Shown here one piece after another: positions 10,391 through 22,326 of a stretch of 64,000 nucleotides of DNA. The notes under the pieces are model-generated. The model saw only the letters and a list, made by a program, of their open reading frames with translations, was not told the origin of the DNA and did not search any database. The stretch lies in assembly GCA_963932465.1 (NCBI GenBank), contig OZ010796.1, positions 73,101,974 through 73,165,973 on the forward strand. Reading direction: 5' to 3'. The position numbers and the translations under genes were made by a program. How positions within the stretch are numbered: the stretch's first letter is position 1; each line of letters opens with the position of its first letter. This DNA is from Maratus speciosus (taxonomy: Eukaryota > Arthropoda > Arachnida > Araneae > Salticidae).

Positions 10391-11430
10391 ATTTTTTTTT
10401 AACTCTTTTTTTTTCAGATTACGGAAATTTTTTATCCTAAAGTGTATTTACAAAAATCGCACAGAAATATTTTGCTGCTAAACAGATACAATATTTGAAG
10501 CGCTGCCTCCTTCACTCTAACCCACCTACGGAACAGATTTTTTTCATAAATTAATATTCTAAGTGATACTTCGGCATTCTCTTGTGACTTATACATAAAA
10601 GACATCCGGAAAAATCGGAAAACGGAATGACTCCTGAGACAATTATTTCACATTATTTTTCTCCGGAATTCATTATTCTTTTGTTTTCCTGGCATGACAT
10701 GAAAATAAAAGAAAAAAGTTTCCCCTTCCATGATGACTCATTAGTCTCGGCAGAATAGTTTGACCTTTGTTATTTGGAACTAAAAAATCAAAAGTAATGC
10801 AACTCACATTTAACCCTTTCAGTCCCATGGATTACCTGTTTATGCTCAATATAAGAAATAATAAAAGAATATTTTTTCATTTTTTAATTAAAACTTAAAT
10901 AATAAAAATAATAAATAATAAATTAAAAAATAAATAATAAATAAAATTTAATAAAATATTTATATAAACAAGACAAAATAAATTATTGAAGCATATTTTA
11001 ATACAATATAAAAAAATAACAACATTTATTAATTATAAAGTCTATATAAAAAAATGTTATTCGTGTCTCTTTTTACGAAATGAACTGAATCTCATATCAG
11101 AAATATTACGATCATTTCTTTGCATAGTGCTGCAATCTATTGGAGAGAGATAAAAATTTTTAGCTATTGGGGATTATACATAGCTTTTATTTTCGTTATT
11201 TGAAATAATATAGGAGCATCCGAATATATAGAAAAAAATAAGGAATGTCATGATTCCGTTTGAACTCACTATCAGTGAAAAAGTTAAGTAGCAAAAAAAA
11301 TAGAGCGTCGAATATCCGTACATTTGTTATCCGGACGATTACTTTTCCCATCATTTCCAAGATATACAATCTACTGTTTTAGTTGGAACACCAGTGGCAT
11401 AGCTAAATGAGGAGGGTGGGCTATGGATAT
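10391..11430. other. Unclassified AT-rich stretch
   Basis: Contains a low-complexity AATAAT-rich tract at about 10880-11050. At 10813-10826 TTAACCCTTTCAGT looks like a lone left end of a piggyBac-type MITE whose partner I could not find. Otherwise nothing is recognisable. Confidence 0.4.
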
Positions 11431-11440
11431 CATTATTTTT

Positions 11441-12952
11441 TAGCTCACAGGCTATCAAAGCCTGAGAGCTAATGTGCCCGCCCGCTCTGTATGTATGTAT
11501 GTATGTACGTACGTACGTATGTACGTAACGGGATAACTCTTGATAGAAACATCCGATTTGCTTCAAAAATTTTTCCTAGGTTCATTGTGATAAGGCGCTT
11601 CCCTGATTAGTTTTGGGAGTTCATTGGTTAAGGATAAAGGGGGGGAAACGGGGAAAAACAGGGTTAGTCCAACCCCTTAATTCAGATAAATGGGTTTTTC
11701 ATGCAGAATGATTCGATTTTCTCCGAATTTGGTATACCGGTTTATTATGTTAAGGAACTTCCCTGATTAGTTTTGGAGGTCCATTGGTTAAGGATAAAGG
11801 GGGAAAAGGGGGGTTAGTCCACCCCCTTAATTCAGATAATTGGGTTTTTCATGCAGAATCATTCGATTTGCCCCGAATTTGGTATACCGATTTATTATGT
11901 TAAGGAACTTCCCTGATTAGTTTTGGGAGTTCATTGGTTAAGGATAAAGGGGGAAAAACGGGGTTAGTCCACCCCCCTTAATTCAGATAAATGGGTTTTT
12001 CATGCAGAATCATTCGATTTGCTCCGTATTTGGTATACCGGTTTATTATGTTAAGGAACTTCCCTGATTAGTTTTGGGGGTTCATTGGTTAAGGATAAAG
12101 GGGGAAAAGGGGGGTTAGTCCACCCCTTTTTATTCAGATAAATCGGTTTTTCATGCAGAATGATTCGATTTGCTCCGAATTTGGTATACCAGTTTATCAG
12201 GTTAAGGCGCTTCCCTGATTAGTTTTGGGAGTTCATTGGTTAAGGATAAAGGGGGGAAAACGGGGTTAGTCCAACCCCTTAATTCAGATAAATGGGTTTT
12301 TCATGCAGAATGATTCGATTTGCTCCGAATTTGGTATACCGGTTAATTAGGTTAAGGAACTTCCCTGATTAGTTTTGGGGGTTCATTGGTTAAGAATAAA
12401 GGGGGAAAAGGGGGCTAGTCCACCCCCTTAATTCAGATAAATGGGTTTTTCATGCAGAATGATTCGATTTGCTCCGAATTTGGTATACTGGTTTATTAGG
12501 TTAGGGAACTTCCCTGATTAGTTTTGGGTGTTCATTGGTTAAGGATAAAGGGGGGAAAAGGGAGGTTAGCCCGCCCCTCTTAAATTAGATAAATGGGTTT
12601 TTCATGCAGAATGATTCGATTTGCTCCGAAGTTGGTATACCGGTTTATTATGTTAAGGGACTTTCCTGATTAGTTTTGTGGGTTCATTGGTTAAGGATAA
12701 AGGGGGAAGGGTGGCTAGCCCCCCCCCCTTAATTTATATAAACGGTTTTTCATGCAGAATTATTCGCTTTGCTCCAAATTTGGTATACCTGTTTATTATG
12801 TTAAGGAGCTTCCCTGATTCGTTTTGGGGATTCATTGGTTAAGGATAAAGAGTGAAACGGGGGCTAATTCCCCTTCACTTATTTTTTTTTTAGGGGCATT
12901 ATTCTTTAAAATAAGAGTATGATATACAATTAGTGTGAATAGCCTGTGAGCT
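11441..12952. mobile_element. Element with short inverted ends around a minisatellite
   Basis: AGCTCACAGGCTATC (about 11442) and GAATAGCCTGTGAGCTC (12936-12952) are inverted relative to each other and bracket the tandem array at 11598-12890. Just inside the left end lies a short GTAT/GTAC microsatellite (about 11490-11525). No coding region is seen. The arrangement suggests the array belongs to a mobile element whose ends are these short repeats. Confidence 0.5.
11598..12890 (+). repeat. Minisatellite, nine ~150 bp units
   Basis: CTTCCCTGATTAGTTTTGG-type starts recur at 11598, 11758, 11908, 12059, 12210, 12360, 12509, 12661 and 12809, a spacing of 148-160 bp. Each unit also holds a GGATAAAGGGGG run, a TTTTTCATGCAGAAT segment and a TTTGGTATACC segment. 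A half unit precedes the array at 11530-11590. Units differ by only a few bases, so expansion was fairly recent. Confidence 0.95.
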
Positions 12953-13149
12953 CAATGCCATCAGTTTAGCTGGGCATTTTTCTTTTTTATTAATAATAAT
13001 TTCTTGCCCTCTATAATCGCATAAGAGAATGAAGTCACGGGTAACAGATAGGACTAGATCGTAATCCTAAATTCAGAACAACGGAACTCGGCAGAGAAGC
13101 AGACATTATAAGCGTAAATTTTAACTCATAAAACTCGGAAAATTTAAAA

Positions 13150-13650
13150 ACAATTCGGAAATTGTACGTCAAACGCGGCCAATGCGGTGCGTTCGTACTA
13201 TAACTCGTTTTATAAATATTCAGATCTTGGTGCAATAGCTGTTGCACTCTTGGGCAAAAAGGCATGAATACAAAATTTATGACGATTGTATATATATTAA
13301 ATTCAGTCATACGTAAATCATAGAACTCCCTCTTAAATAGGCTATCACCATGGCAATTTGGAATCATGACTTATCAAGGGATATCATTGAATTCATGACG
13401 TAGGATAGGACTGAACAGAATGAAGAAAACTTTTATTAATATCTTTTTAAGTTTGGATTCTATACTTCAAATGAAAATCTTCCATAAAATTTGAAAGGAC
13501 TCGACACCATTCTGCAAAGATTCTATATATTAAATTTCAAACAATTCGTTTGGGCCATTTTTGCGCTGCTCCATACGGACAGACGGACGGAGCAGACAAC
13601 GACTCTAGTTGCTACGTATTTATGGCTATACTACTCTATTACGACTCTAG
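13150..13650 (+). repeat. F2 interspersed repeat, copy A
   Basis: Landmarks in order: TTGTACGTCAAACGCGG, ATATTCAGATCTTGGTGCA, a GATATCATTGAATTCATGA unit, AAAACTTTTATTAATATC, and a terminal CGGACAGACGGACGG motif. The same series recurs at 39884-41665. Fragments lie at 46095-46205, 56905-57075, 57655-57765, 58510-58635, 62225-62310 and 63170-63230. Non-coding. The minisatellite unit is single here but about threefold at 41230-41460. Confidence 0.65.
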
Positions 13651-13860
13651 GCGATGGGGTCAAGCGCAGTGTCTCAAAGACAATGTCTCCAGTTTCGAAA
13701 CGGGAGGTCCAGGGTTCGAATCCAGACGATTCCATTAAGCCAGAAAATTATCTGAATCCACATGGATTCTATAAAACGTTTGGAAATGCGAATGGAGTAA
13801 CACCAGATTTTCTTTCTTTGTTTTCGAGGATTTTAATCTCAGCACCAGTGAAATGAATCT
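13650..13860 (+). repeat. SINE-like copy with B box
   Basis: GGTTCGAATCC at 13713-13723 is a canonical pol III B box, with TCAAGCGCAGTGTCTC upstream as a weak A box. The downstream part (CACATGGATTC ... GCGAATGGAGTAACA) resembles the tail of the copy at 15500-15740, so the two form one SINE family. This copy sits directly after F2 copy A. Confidence 0.5.
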
Positions 13861-14340
13861 GAGGCATGCAACCACTTTGAAAATGATGTCATTTTTTGCA
13901 TACATGTTTGAAATCTTACAAATCAAAATTAAATAACGTCTTTCAATAGAGTTTTTTAAAATAAACATGCATTATTTATTTGGATAGAAAGTCCGTTTAG
14001 TATGAACACAGATTATAGAAACAGACATATTAGTGGCATTTCCGAGGAGTAAGATTATAATGTTGTTGAATTTTTAAAGTTGGATGCAATGGACAATATT
14101 TTTCCGCTGTGTTCGGGGTTACAAAAGAACAGCTGTTTGGGAAAACATTGAAAGATTGCTCCGTTTGAGAGTATTATGCTTTTGAAGAAATCTGTTATTT
14201 TTTTTTTTATTTTACTACTAAAATGATACACATGTATCCAATATATCTGAATAGCATAAGGAATCTTCATTTACTTTCAAAAAATTTTCAGGTTAACTAT
14301 CGACGTTTATTAGAAATATAACGCTAAAATAAATTAGGTT
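13861..14340. other. Unclassified stretch
   Basis: AT-rich sequence without a recognisable repeat, RNA or coding signal. Short open frames on the minus strand look random. Confidence 0.35.
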
Positions 14341-14795
14341 ATAGTTGACGTAGAGGTCTGTACAGTCCCTGGCTTGGCCTGAGGAGCCAGGCTGACAAAA
14401 AAAATTAAGCTGGCCAACCGGGCCGATAAAAAAAAAATAATAATAATAAATAATAATAAGCGGTACGACCGGCCCGATATAAAAGATTTAACTTTCCCGA
14501 TAAAACATGAAACATTTTCGATGGATATGAATTTCGCGAGAATAAGTATAAATGTACTGCACGAGCGCACATGCTAGTTTGACAAAATCCATTCAGAAAT
14601 ATAACATGTCCAGCGTTGAGATCGGTATCGGACAGTTACATCGTGCCTGAGCTTGGGCTTAATTTCTTCAGCTGACTCGGGCGGGGCCGAGATCAGGCTT
14701 ACATTTTTTTCTACATATGCCAGTCGGGCCGGAACTGGGCTTAGTTGTTCCCATGTAATTAAAGCAGTATGTTTTGTAAAAAATAGGGACAAAGA
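14340..14795. repeat. GC-rich inverted segments, probable MITE remnant
   Basis: Two GC-rich patches (14355-14430 and 14645-14745) stand out from AT-rich surroundings. They contain GGGCC/GGCCC words, and CAGGCTGAC...AATTAAGC is loosely mirrored by GCTTAATTTCTTCAGCTGA. They look like subterminal regions of a decayed DNA element. The ends cannot be fixed. Confidence 0.3.
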
Positions 14796-15495
14796 ATTTC
14801 TGTTAATGGAATCGTTTGAAATATAACTAAATAAATTTCAGAAAAATATTTTCAAAAATCTATTTTTTACTTGAAGTTCTAATCTGAGTGCATGAGAAAT
14901 CCAGAAATTTACTTTAAGACGCATTCGTAGTAAAACATTTAGTTTATCAAAAGAAGTACGCATTTCATTTTTATTATGGCTTCATTTTCACCCACTGAAG
15001 CCCTCTGAGATGACCGTCTTAATCTCGGTATCAGCGGAATGAAAAAAAATAGTGAAACGTAGCAGCTTTATGAGAAAAAATGGGTTATTTTAAATCGTGA
15101 TGCCATTTTCTGTTCAAGGGTTTTAAAAAATTATTTTTAATTGAAATATGAAAATGGCATCCGTAATGATATGGCAATTCCCATTTTTTCTTTCCTCGCT
15201 TCAACAATGGATGTAACCCGATTGCCACCAATGTGAAGAAATTTCTTAAAGAATGTTTAAAATTAAAATATAAAAACGAGATTATTTTAAAAAATAGCGA
15301 TTGCGGACTTCATCTACAAATAAATTGCTTTCATTTAAAAAATAATTATCAAAATCGGTTTAGTAGAAAGCCAAATGACTAAAAAAACAGCCTGGTCTTT
15401 TAAATATATAGAGTTCACCAATTAAGTATTACTTTGCTTTCTTTCTCGCATCCATTAGAACTAAGATAATCACCAAAGAAATAAGACAGGGTATA
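14796..15495. other. Unclassified AT-rich stretch
   Basis: No gene, tRNA-like segment or clear inverted repeat seen. Confidence 0.35.
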
Positions 15496-15499
15496 ATTG

Positions 15500-15740
15500 A
15501 TAAATATTGCGGCAATGTCATTAAGTATTCGTAGCGCAGAGGTAATGTTTCTAGTTACAAAACGGAAGGTCCAGTGTTCGATTCCCTTGTGTCAGAAATT
15601 CATAAAAATCTTTCTGGACAGACACCCATGTTCGAAAATTCGAGTGGCGTCACTTCAAAATTTTTTGTTCGTACCCTACAAAGAAAACAATAAAAAATAT
15701 TTTGAAAAGATTATTATTGAGCAATGTGTCTAAATGGCAT
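15500..15740 (+). repeat. SINE-like copy, second of the 13.7 kb family
   Basis: GTAGCGCAGAGGT (about 15529-15541) resembles an A box and GTGTTCGATTCCC (15574-15586) a B box. The tail GACAGACACCCATG...CGAGTGGCGTCA parallels the 13740-13805 tail. The 78-codon frame here is a translation of the repeat. Confidence 0.5.
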
Positions 15741-16153
15741 TTTCTGTATTTGTATAAAATTAAGAATAAAAATCCCTATTTTTAAGGAAATCTAATATTT
15801 TTGTTTTGTCTTCTAGTTATTGCAAAAGAAAGCTGACTCCAAGGCCAAAAAGTAAAAGTTTTGAAATCCTTTATTATCTTACGTTATTTCAAATCAAAAT
15901 ACTATCGATTGAGCTGCCCTGTTCTGTTCAATTATTCAAGCTACTATTCATCGAAATCTCTATTTGTTCAAGCTGCACTTCACAAAATCGAGCTTCTCAT
16001 TAATTTACAATCTGTACAGGAAGAGAAGCTTTATTCGTTTTCTTAAAGAATGTCTCTTTTTTTACTTAGTTTCAAGGTATTTCTAAAATATATATACTTC
16101 ATTTTATGTGAAGTGCTAAAATCTTTTAACACATAAAATATTATATTAAACAC
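15741..16153. other. Unclassified stretch
   Basis: Only short overlapping frames and AT-rich sequence. Nothing recognised. Confidence 0.35.
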
Positions 16154-16741
16154 ATATGAGGACATCAGAAGCCAAGCACTGTTAAAAATTTACAGCATTC
16201 TGTCCCGTCATTTCACCGTTTTTATCAAAAACGGTTACACAACTTTAATTTAACACTATTCTGACCATATTTTTTGGGCATTTTATGGTCAGAATATAGT
16301 TAAATTACGGCTATGAAACCGTTTTTTCAAAGAACAGTCGAATGACTGGACAGAATGCTGCAGATTTTTAACAGTGAGAGGTACAAGTGACAAAATTTCG
16401 ATTTGGAGTAAATTGAGTTCAAAGATAATTTTCGTTTTAAAGTTGAACATCAATAATAATTGACTGGATTGAAATAGGAAACTGCTTCTAGTTTCACAGT
16501 GGTCTTTGAGCTCTTATTTCAATAAATGTGAAAAAAGGAGAGTGCAATTTTCTTTAAATTTATAATTAATCAATATTGATTCGGCAAAAGTGGTTGATCT
16601 CTAAAACACAGCACATAATTAGAAAATCACTTATATTTCTTTACTTGAAAAGAAAAAAGCTTAATTCCAGGTCGTCTGTGCACTTAGTTCAATATTTTCT
16701 ATTTTGTCACTTATAACCCTTGGCTTCTGGGGTCCTCATAT
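16154..16741. mobile_element. Foldback MITE with ATATGAGGAC ends
   Basis: ATATGAGGACATCAGAAG at 16154 pairs with the complement ending at 16741 (CTTCTGGGGTCCTCATAT), and AAGTGACAAAAT pairs with ATTTTGTCACTT further in. The left arm is interrupted by the MITE at 16177-16376. The uninterrupted right arm shows the original order. Confidence 0.7.
16177..16376. mobile_element. Palindromic MITE, 200 bp, with CACTGTTAAAAA ends
   Basis: CACTGTTAAAAATTTACAG at 16177 is mirrored by CTGCAGATTTTTAACAGTG at 16376, and CATTCTGTCC by GGACAGAATG. The interior continues to pair (AACGGTT, GGTCAGAAT). No clean target duplication can be assigned. Confidence 0.75.
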
Positions 16742-17225
16742 CAGGTAATCCAGAAAGTAAGTTCCGTTTAGCAAAACAAGAAAAGGAAAGAATCATTTAG
16801 AACTAACTTTTATTAAATAATGAACTGCAATGATCAGACTAATCTTTTACATAGGTAATACCATTGTTTAGGCATTTATCGTAGCGAGACACGAGTGTTT
16901 GGATGACCTTCTCAAAGACCGATGCCGCCTGCGATTGCAACTAATGTGTAACAACGGATCTTACCTCATCGTTGTTCCTGAACTGGTTGCCAGCAAGAAA
17001 AGTCTTCAGGTGCTTGAAAGGAAGAAAATCACTTGGTTCGAAATCCGGGCTGTAGGGGGGTGAAAATAACTTTGTTTTCACGTCCTTCATTGAAGTGCCG
17101 CAACCACCTTTTGACAGTGGAATGGCTCATTGCATTTGGTGCGTAAACTTCACAAATTTATGAATTTCACATGCTTTGGTGTTTCTCGCAGGGGTGACAG
17201 GGATGAACACCTCGGTAACTCGGCT

Positions 17226-18548
17226 TAGGGATGGGACGAATATTCGGCCACTATTCCGTATTCGGCCCTTTTGCCGAATATTCGGTTGGCCGAATATCGA
17301 AGGCATATTGACCGAATGCTTCGGCCGAATACCTGTGGCCGATTATTTAGAGATATGTCGCCGAATAGTAAAAAATATCTTGCCAAATTAATTCAGGATA
17401 ATTTTTTTTTTCGTTTCTTATAAATTTTTCTCTAATCCAAATTGTCTACCTTCTGGCACATTCATGAAGTAATTCTCATTCTTACTTACACAAAATGTAC
17501 AGTTATTCAGATGCTAAAAAATATACAGCCTTTCTGTATTTCAAAGTTGGGGATCTTTTAGAAAATGCTGCCCAAATTGGACATTCAATTGACCAGGAAA
17601 TGTCTTCATTAGAGAATGATAGATTACGCCTCAAGATGTAAAATTCGTATAGAAAAAAAAAGAAAATCGTTGCCTTATTCTAAAACACTTGAATATTCAT
17701 TAATGTCTGAAATTCCATGCACAAATAAAAAGGATCTTATGAAGTTCATGATAACTTACTTTCTATTTTCATGATTATTGGCTTTAATATATGTAACATT
17801 ATTATGTATATATTTTTTAATTTACATCTTCCTTCATTTATGTTGTTATCAGTTTCTGTGTAAATGCTTTTAGTGCTTGTTGAATAAGTGGAATATTGTA
17901 TGTGCTGGTTCAAATGTTAAAAATTTTGTTAATATATGTATTCTACTTTAACCATACCTTTTGATTTAATATATTTTGTAATTTAAGTCTTGGAAACTGA
18001 TTTCAGAACAGACTCAATCTTACAAATTTTTCTATCAGATTCAACAACACACAAATTCTCACTGATACACCGGGACACAAATTCTCAATGGTAAAATTTA
18101 CTTGATTAAAGGTTATTTCAGAAAATATCTCCTCATGAGTTATGAGAGAGGACTGTAAGAGTATTATTGATTTTGAATGCAAGAAAGAACAAAAATATCA
18201 TTTGATAGTAAAAGTGAAGTAAATTTTTTTTATTCTAATGGAAATGACTAATATTCCTCACTTACTGAAAATTTATTTGATATACCTCAGAATAAAATGA
18301 TGTAATGCAATTTCATAATTTTTTGTACTAAAATAAGTTTATCAAATTAAAAAATGAATTTAAAAGTACATTTAAGAGTAGAAATGATTAATGAGTTCCT
18401 ATTTTTTAAATTATATATAATCAAAAGTTATTTTCTTTATTGGAAAAAAAGTTGGTATTCGGCCGCCGAATATTCGGTATTCGGCCTAAAATTTGGCCGA
18501 ATATTCGGTATTCGGCTATTCGGCCGAATCACTATTCGTCCCATCCCA
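17226..18548. mobile_element. hAT-type MITE, copy 1 (GGGATGGGACGAATA ends)
   Basis: The element begins TAGGGATGGGACGAAT and ends ATTCGTCCCATCCCA. The 8 bp ACTCGGCT is duplicated exactly on both sides (17218-17225 and 18549-18556), the hAT signature. Both subterminal regions carry clustered TTCGGCCGAATA-like palindromes, probably transposase-binding sites. The ~1.1 kb interior is AT-rich and non-coding. It is inserted in the mariner coding remnant. A relative with the same motif is at 41709-42643. Confidence 0.9.
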
Positions 18549-18614
18549 ACTCGGCTTACGCGTAGAAATCAGGTGAACGACCGTATCTCGTATGTGGCGG
18601 GATGCTCGATTGTT

Positions 18615-20736
18615 TTAAGGGGACTCTGGGCTTAAAAACTTTCAAAAAATCCATTTTTTGATTATTCAATTAATTGTGAACACAGTGCGAAAAACTGCAT
18701 AAAATATTTGTATTTTTAACGCATTTATGTAACCATCACTTTCAAAGCCGCACCCATTTACTTGCAACTTTAAGTCGCGTTTCTCAAAACTTGATTTTTG
18801 ACGACTATCCGTAAGATTAAAAAAAAATTGATGGAATGGCTTAAAATTTTTTTGAATGCATATAACATCATTATCTATAGAATGAATTAATATATTTTAG
18901 ATAGTTTAATATTTTTAGTATTTTTAGTGAAAAAAATTGTATTTTTTAGGGTTTTTGAAATTTTTAAAATTTGAGAGTTTTTTTAATAAGGTTTCCTTTG
19001 AGTGATAGTTATACCTTAATTCATTCTATAGAGTAAAGTTTCCTGATTCTTTTAAAGCAAAAATTAGGTTCTTATGTCAATTCAACGTTAAAATATCTTA
19101 CGGATGGTGATGTGACACCTAAATTTTTTTTTCAAAAACTGTGTTATATAAATTTTGCTATGTTTTTTATTTTATTACATTTACTTTATAATATATTTAA
19201 TTTTATATTTAATTTTATATTTTATAATTTATAATTAATTTTTAATTTTATAATTTATTTAGTAATTAATATTTTTTTTTAAATATTTTAGTATATAAGT
19301 AATTTTATTTCATAAATTTATTTAAGTATTTGATTTTATAATTTTATAAGACTGCAAACATACCTTAAAAATATCAGAAAGTTTAAATTAGTTACATTGA
19401 ATACTTCTGTCTTCATATGGACTCGAAGCGAGAGCTCTGTTGTTTACATTCTGGTGTCTGGAAATTCTGGTTTTCTTATCTGAAACGTTCCTGAACCAAA
19501 AGTTGGAAACAGCAAAACACTGCGGCCGCCATTTATTATTTTTTTGCTATAATCCGTTGCTCGCGCGCGAGTGTCGAAAACGAATTCCTTAAATGAATGT
19601 AAAAAAATCAATATGGAATGCAAATAAATCAATAGACGACATAATCCTTTACGTCTCTATTGTCAAGACAATTCAGATGAAAATACAATACCTCTGTGAC
19701 ATCGCTAAGAGTTTATCTCTCGTACTTGTCTGTGGAATGTTTAACGAGCAGACCGTGTAAAAAAAATACACCTATTATTTGGATCTCCATTAACCAGGGG
19801 ACCATCAAACATGATTCTCACCGATTTTGATTAATTTAAAGTATGTTTTAGAGTTCTTATTTCTAATTATTCTTGTGAAAGGATTTCTTCAAATGGGCCT
19901 TAGATTTTCAGAAATTAGATGCCGAGGTTTAGCATACGTTTCAAATACCCATTAGTTTGCAGCTCTCAACGTGTCTTTCGTGGTGTGGACGCAGAAAGCT
20001 CGCACGCCACCCGTACGGCCTGAGTTCGATGCTACCTCTTGACATTTTTTTTTCTTTTTTAATTTTATATTTTAACACTTTATTACAATTTGATTTAAAT
20101 TTAATATATATTTGACACTTTGAATTGCTGCAAATTTGAATTTTTTTTTTTCGGAAAAAATAAATTACGTTTAGGTTTTTTTTTTCATGAAAATTTATAT
20201 GTATTTTATCTAACTTGTAAACTAACATAATTACTGGCGAAAATCCAAAATATTTTATGTCTAGATTTTTTTCTAATTATTATTTACATTTATATATTTT
20301 TATATTTTAAGCAAAGTTCAGAAACAATATAGCATATATATATTTACTTTATTGAATTTTAACTGAAAATTTATTTTTTCGTGTAAATTATAAATAATAA
20401 TTTTGATGTCAATTTCAAAATATTTTTTCATTCTAACAAATAATGATAATAAAGCGAAAATTGTCAACTGGAAATGTAAAAATCGTCTGCGGATCCCGCA
20501 TGCTGTGAAATGTCAGTAATGTTTTGCTGTCAACAGAAATATTCCTGGTATTTCGCAGGAACCTTACTGGCATTTCTGTAGAAAGTTTTTAACATATACA
20601 GTAAAGTTCCAGTCATTTTCAAGAAATGTTTCTTGGAAATAATGGGCAACTCAGCTGCCCATTTTTTCCCAGGAACGTTGCGGAATTTTTTTTACAGTGT
20701 GGTTTTTGATATCGATCAAGCCCTGACTCCCCTTAA
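18615..20736. mobile_element. TTAA-flanked element, 2.1 kb
   Basis: TTAA (18615-18618 and 20733-20736) encloses inverted ends GGGGACTCTGGGCTT and AAGCCCTGACTCCCC. It interrupts the mariner directly behind its start codon. The interior is very AT-rich (about 19150-19330), with a possible tRNA-derived segment at 19965-20045 and a lone CACTG-type MITE end near 20697. ATCTTACGGATGGTGATGTG (about 19095) is partly mirrored by CTATCCGTAAGAT (about 18804). No transposase recognised. Confidence 0.7.
19965..20045 (+). repeat. Possible tRNA-derived segment
   Basis: CGTGGTGTGGACGCAGAAAG followed by GCACGCCACCCGTACGG and GAGTTCGATGCTACC has the spacing of an A box, anticodon arm and B box. The stems are imperfect. 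I regard it as a decayed SINE head. Confidence 0.35.
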
Positions 20737-21334
20737 ACATTTTAAACTCTCACAAAACAAACTCCCAATCAATCAGCGATCTGAAAATGCCATTCCTCGC
20801 TTACCAATGAATCAGAAGGAAGAATGCGTATGCTAACGAACACAGCTAATCAGCGGCGAAAACGGAACTTACTTTCTGGATTGCCTGATATTTTAGAAAT
20901 ATCTTGCCAACTGTGAAAAATAAATGGGTACATGTGATCGAAGATCACACACAGGGTTTCGTTTAATATTATTTTCAAAACACTTTATCATTTCATTAAT
21001 AAATCCAAACAGTTAATTTCTAATTATTACATCCTTAAACTTTTTCCATAAGAACATAGATGGCTACGCCATTAAATTAAATTATTACAATTGGAAGATA
21101 TATTTTTTTAATCAAATTAAAAATATTCAAAAACTGCTTTTCAGACGATTGTAACAGCATATTTTTATACATCTGAAAAGCATATTTAATTATATGATTT
21201 CATTTAACTAAAAAAAAATAAAAATTAAATCCTTAAAATAGCAAAAAAGTGCGAAAGTTCTTTTAGTTAAATCCATCGGACAATGAAATGCAATCAATTT
21301 GAAATTTCCCCATTTCTCAAAACTAGAATTTTTG

Positions 21335-21371
<37 letters not shown>

Positions 21372-21483
21372 TAACATATTTTAAACGTTTGTCTTTAAAA
21401 AAACAAAAACAAAACCCTTAAAAATCTGCAAAATTTAATCTATTAGATAATGAAATCTAATCTGAAGGAAAATTTTTCAAACC

Positions 21484-21561
21484 TCGACACCAAGCATCGA
21501 ACCGGGAACCTTTTGATTAGCAGGCAGATGCGCGACCACAGAGCTATCTTGTCTGCGCGAA
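21484..21561 (-). repeat. tRNA-like SINE head, tandem copy 1
   Basis: On the minus strand, ATAGCTCTGTGGTCGCGCA resembles an A box and CCCGGTTCGATGC a B box, with CTGCCTGCTAATCAAAAGG between them. The 3' acceptor strand does not match the 5' side, so a functional tRNA is unlikely. Confidence 0.55.
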
Positions 21562-21782
21562 AAATAACGAAATTAAGGCTCTATTTTAAAATCTAACTCG
21601 CAAAAAGGGGTCAAATGCAATCAATTTGAAATTTCAAAATTCTCAAAACTAGAATTTTTGAATTTAAAAAAAATAACATATTTTAAACGTTTGTCTTTAA
21701 AAAAAAACTTAAAAAAAACTTAAAAATCTGTAAAATTGAATCTATTAGATAATGAAATCTAATCTGAAGGAAAAATTTTCAA

Positions 21783-21858
21783 ACCCCGACACCAAGCATC
21801 GAACCGGGAACCTTTTGATTAGCAGGCGGATGCGCGACCACAGAGCTATCTTGTCTAA
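21783..21858 (-). repeat. tRNA-like SINE head, tandem copy 2
   Basis: Near-identical to the copy at 21484-21561, as part of the local tandem duplication. It lacks the short GCGCGAAAA stretch that follows the first copy. Confidence 0.55.
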
Positions 21859-22326
21859 TAACGAAATTAAGGCTCTGTTTTAAAATCTAACTCGCAAAAA
21901 GGGGTCGAATGTCATTAAATTAATTCATTTAATTAAAATAATATAAAACTTTTTTCAAAATTTTATGATTTTCCGTGTGATCGAAGGTATTCAGATATAA
22001 GTATTCTGAATTTCAAGTCTCCAACTTACACAGTTTCTAAGAACGAACTTTTTGACGGACTGACAGACAGATAGAGAAGTGAGACGAGTAGGGTTTCATC
22101 AGATGAACAAAACTCTAAAAAAGAGACATCCTTTAAGAAGATTACAAGGAATAAAGAAGTTCTATATTGATTTCCTAATTTCAATATACGAATGAATTCT
22201 ACGCCCATAGGTTTAACATCAGCGAGGGGAATCGTTCAGCTGACTGACCAATCCCCTTAAGAGTCAAATTATGAATTTTCTCTTTTTATTTTAAAGCTCT
22301 ATAAATTATCACTGTTTGAGTACGGC

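Larger units (their letters stand above)
16839..20740 (-). pseudogene. mariner transposase remnant, internally deleted
   Basis: Starting at the minus-strand ATG (20740-20738), MFKTIEHPATYEIRS matches the N-terminus I know from SETMAR-type mariner transposases. A later piece, EVYAPNAMSHSTVKRW (around 17130), corresponds to the second helix-turn-helix of the DNA-binding domain. After a deletion of the catalytic middle, PDFEPSDFLPFKHLKTFLAG (about 17050-16990) resembles the region around the third catalytic aspartate, normally YSPDLAPSD. DKCLNNGITYVKD and a stop at 16839 match the usual C-terminus. Stops and frameshifts are present, the first catalytic aspartates are gone, and two insertions split it, one of them directly behind the ATG. 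It cannot encode an active enzyme. Confidence 0.85.
16741..20888 (-). mobile_element. mariner-like transposon with two nested insertions
   Basis: Inverted ends TCAGG(T/C)AATCCAGAAAG plus TAAGTTCCGTTT lie at 16741-16769 and 20860-20888, each flanked by TA, the Tc1/mariner target. Subtracting the insertions at 17226-18548 and 18615-20736 leaves roughly 700 bp, about half the usual 1.3 kb, so it is an internally deleted copy. The transposase remnant reads on the minus strand. Confidence 0.85.
20930..22110 (-). repeat. Interspersed repeat with tRNA-like segments, copy 2
   Basis: This is the reverse-orientation counterpart of 5545-6610, sharing AGGGTTTCGTTTAATAT at one end and CAGACAGATAGAGAAGTGAG-type sequence at the other. 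A ~300 bp internal block is present twice in tandem (about 21288-21615 and 21616-21910), each with a tRNA-like stretch. A poly-A tract near 21340-21369 separates the first block into halves. Confidence 0.55.

Noticed and set aside
11598..12890. CRISPR array
   Set aside because: Units of ~150 bp have no unique spacers; it is a minisatellite in a eukaryotic setting.
13035..13367. 110-codon minus-strand frame
   Set aside because: Lies in F2 copy A; not conserved as a frame in copy B.
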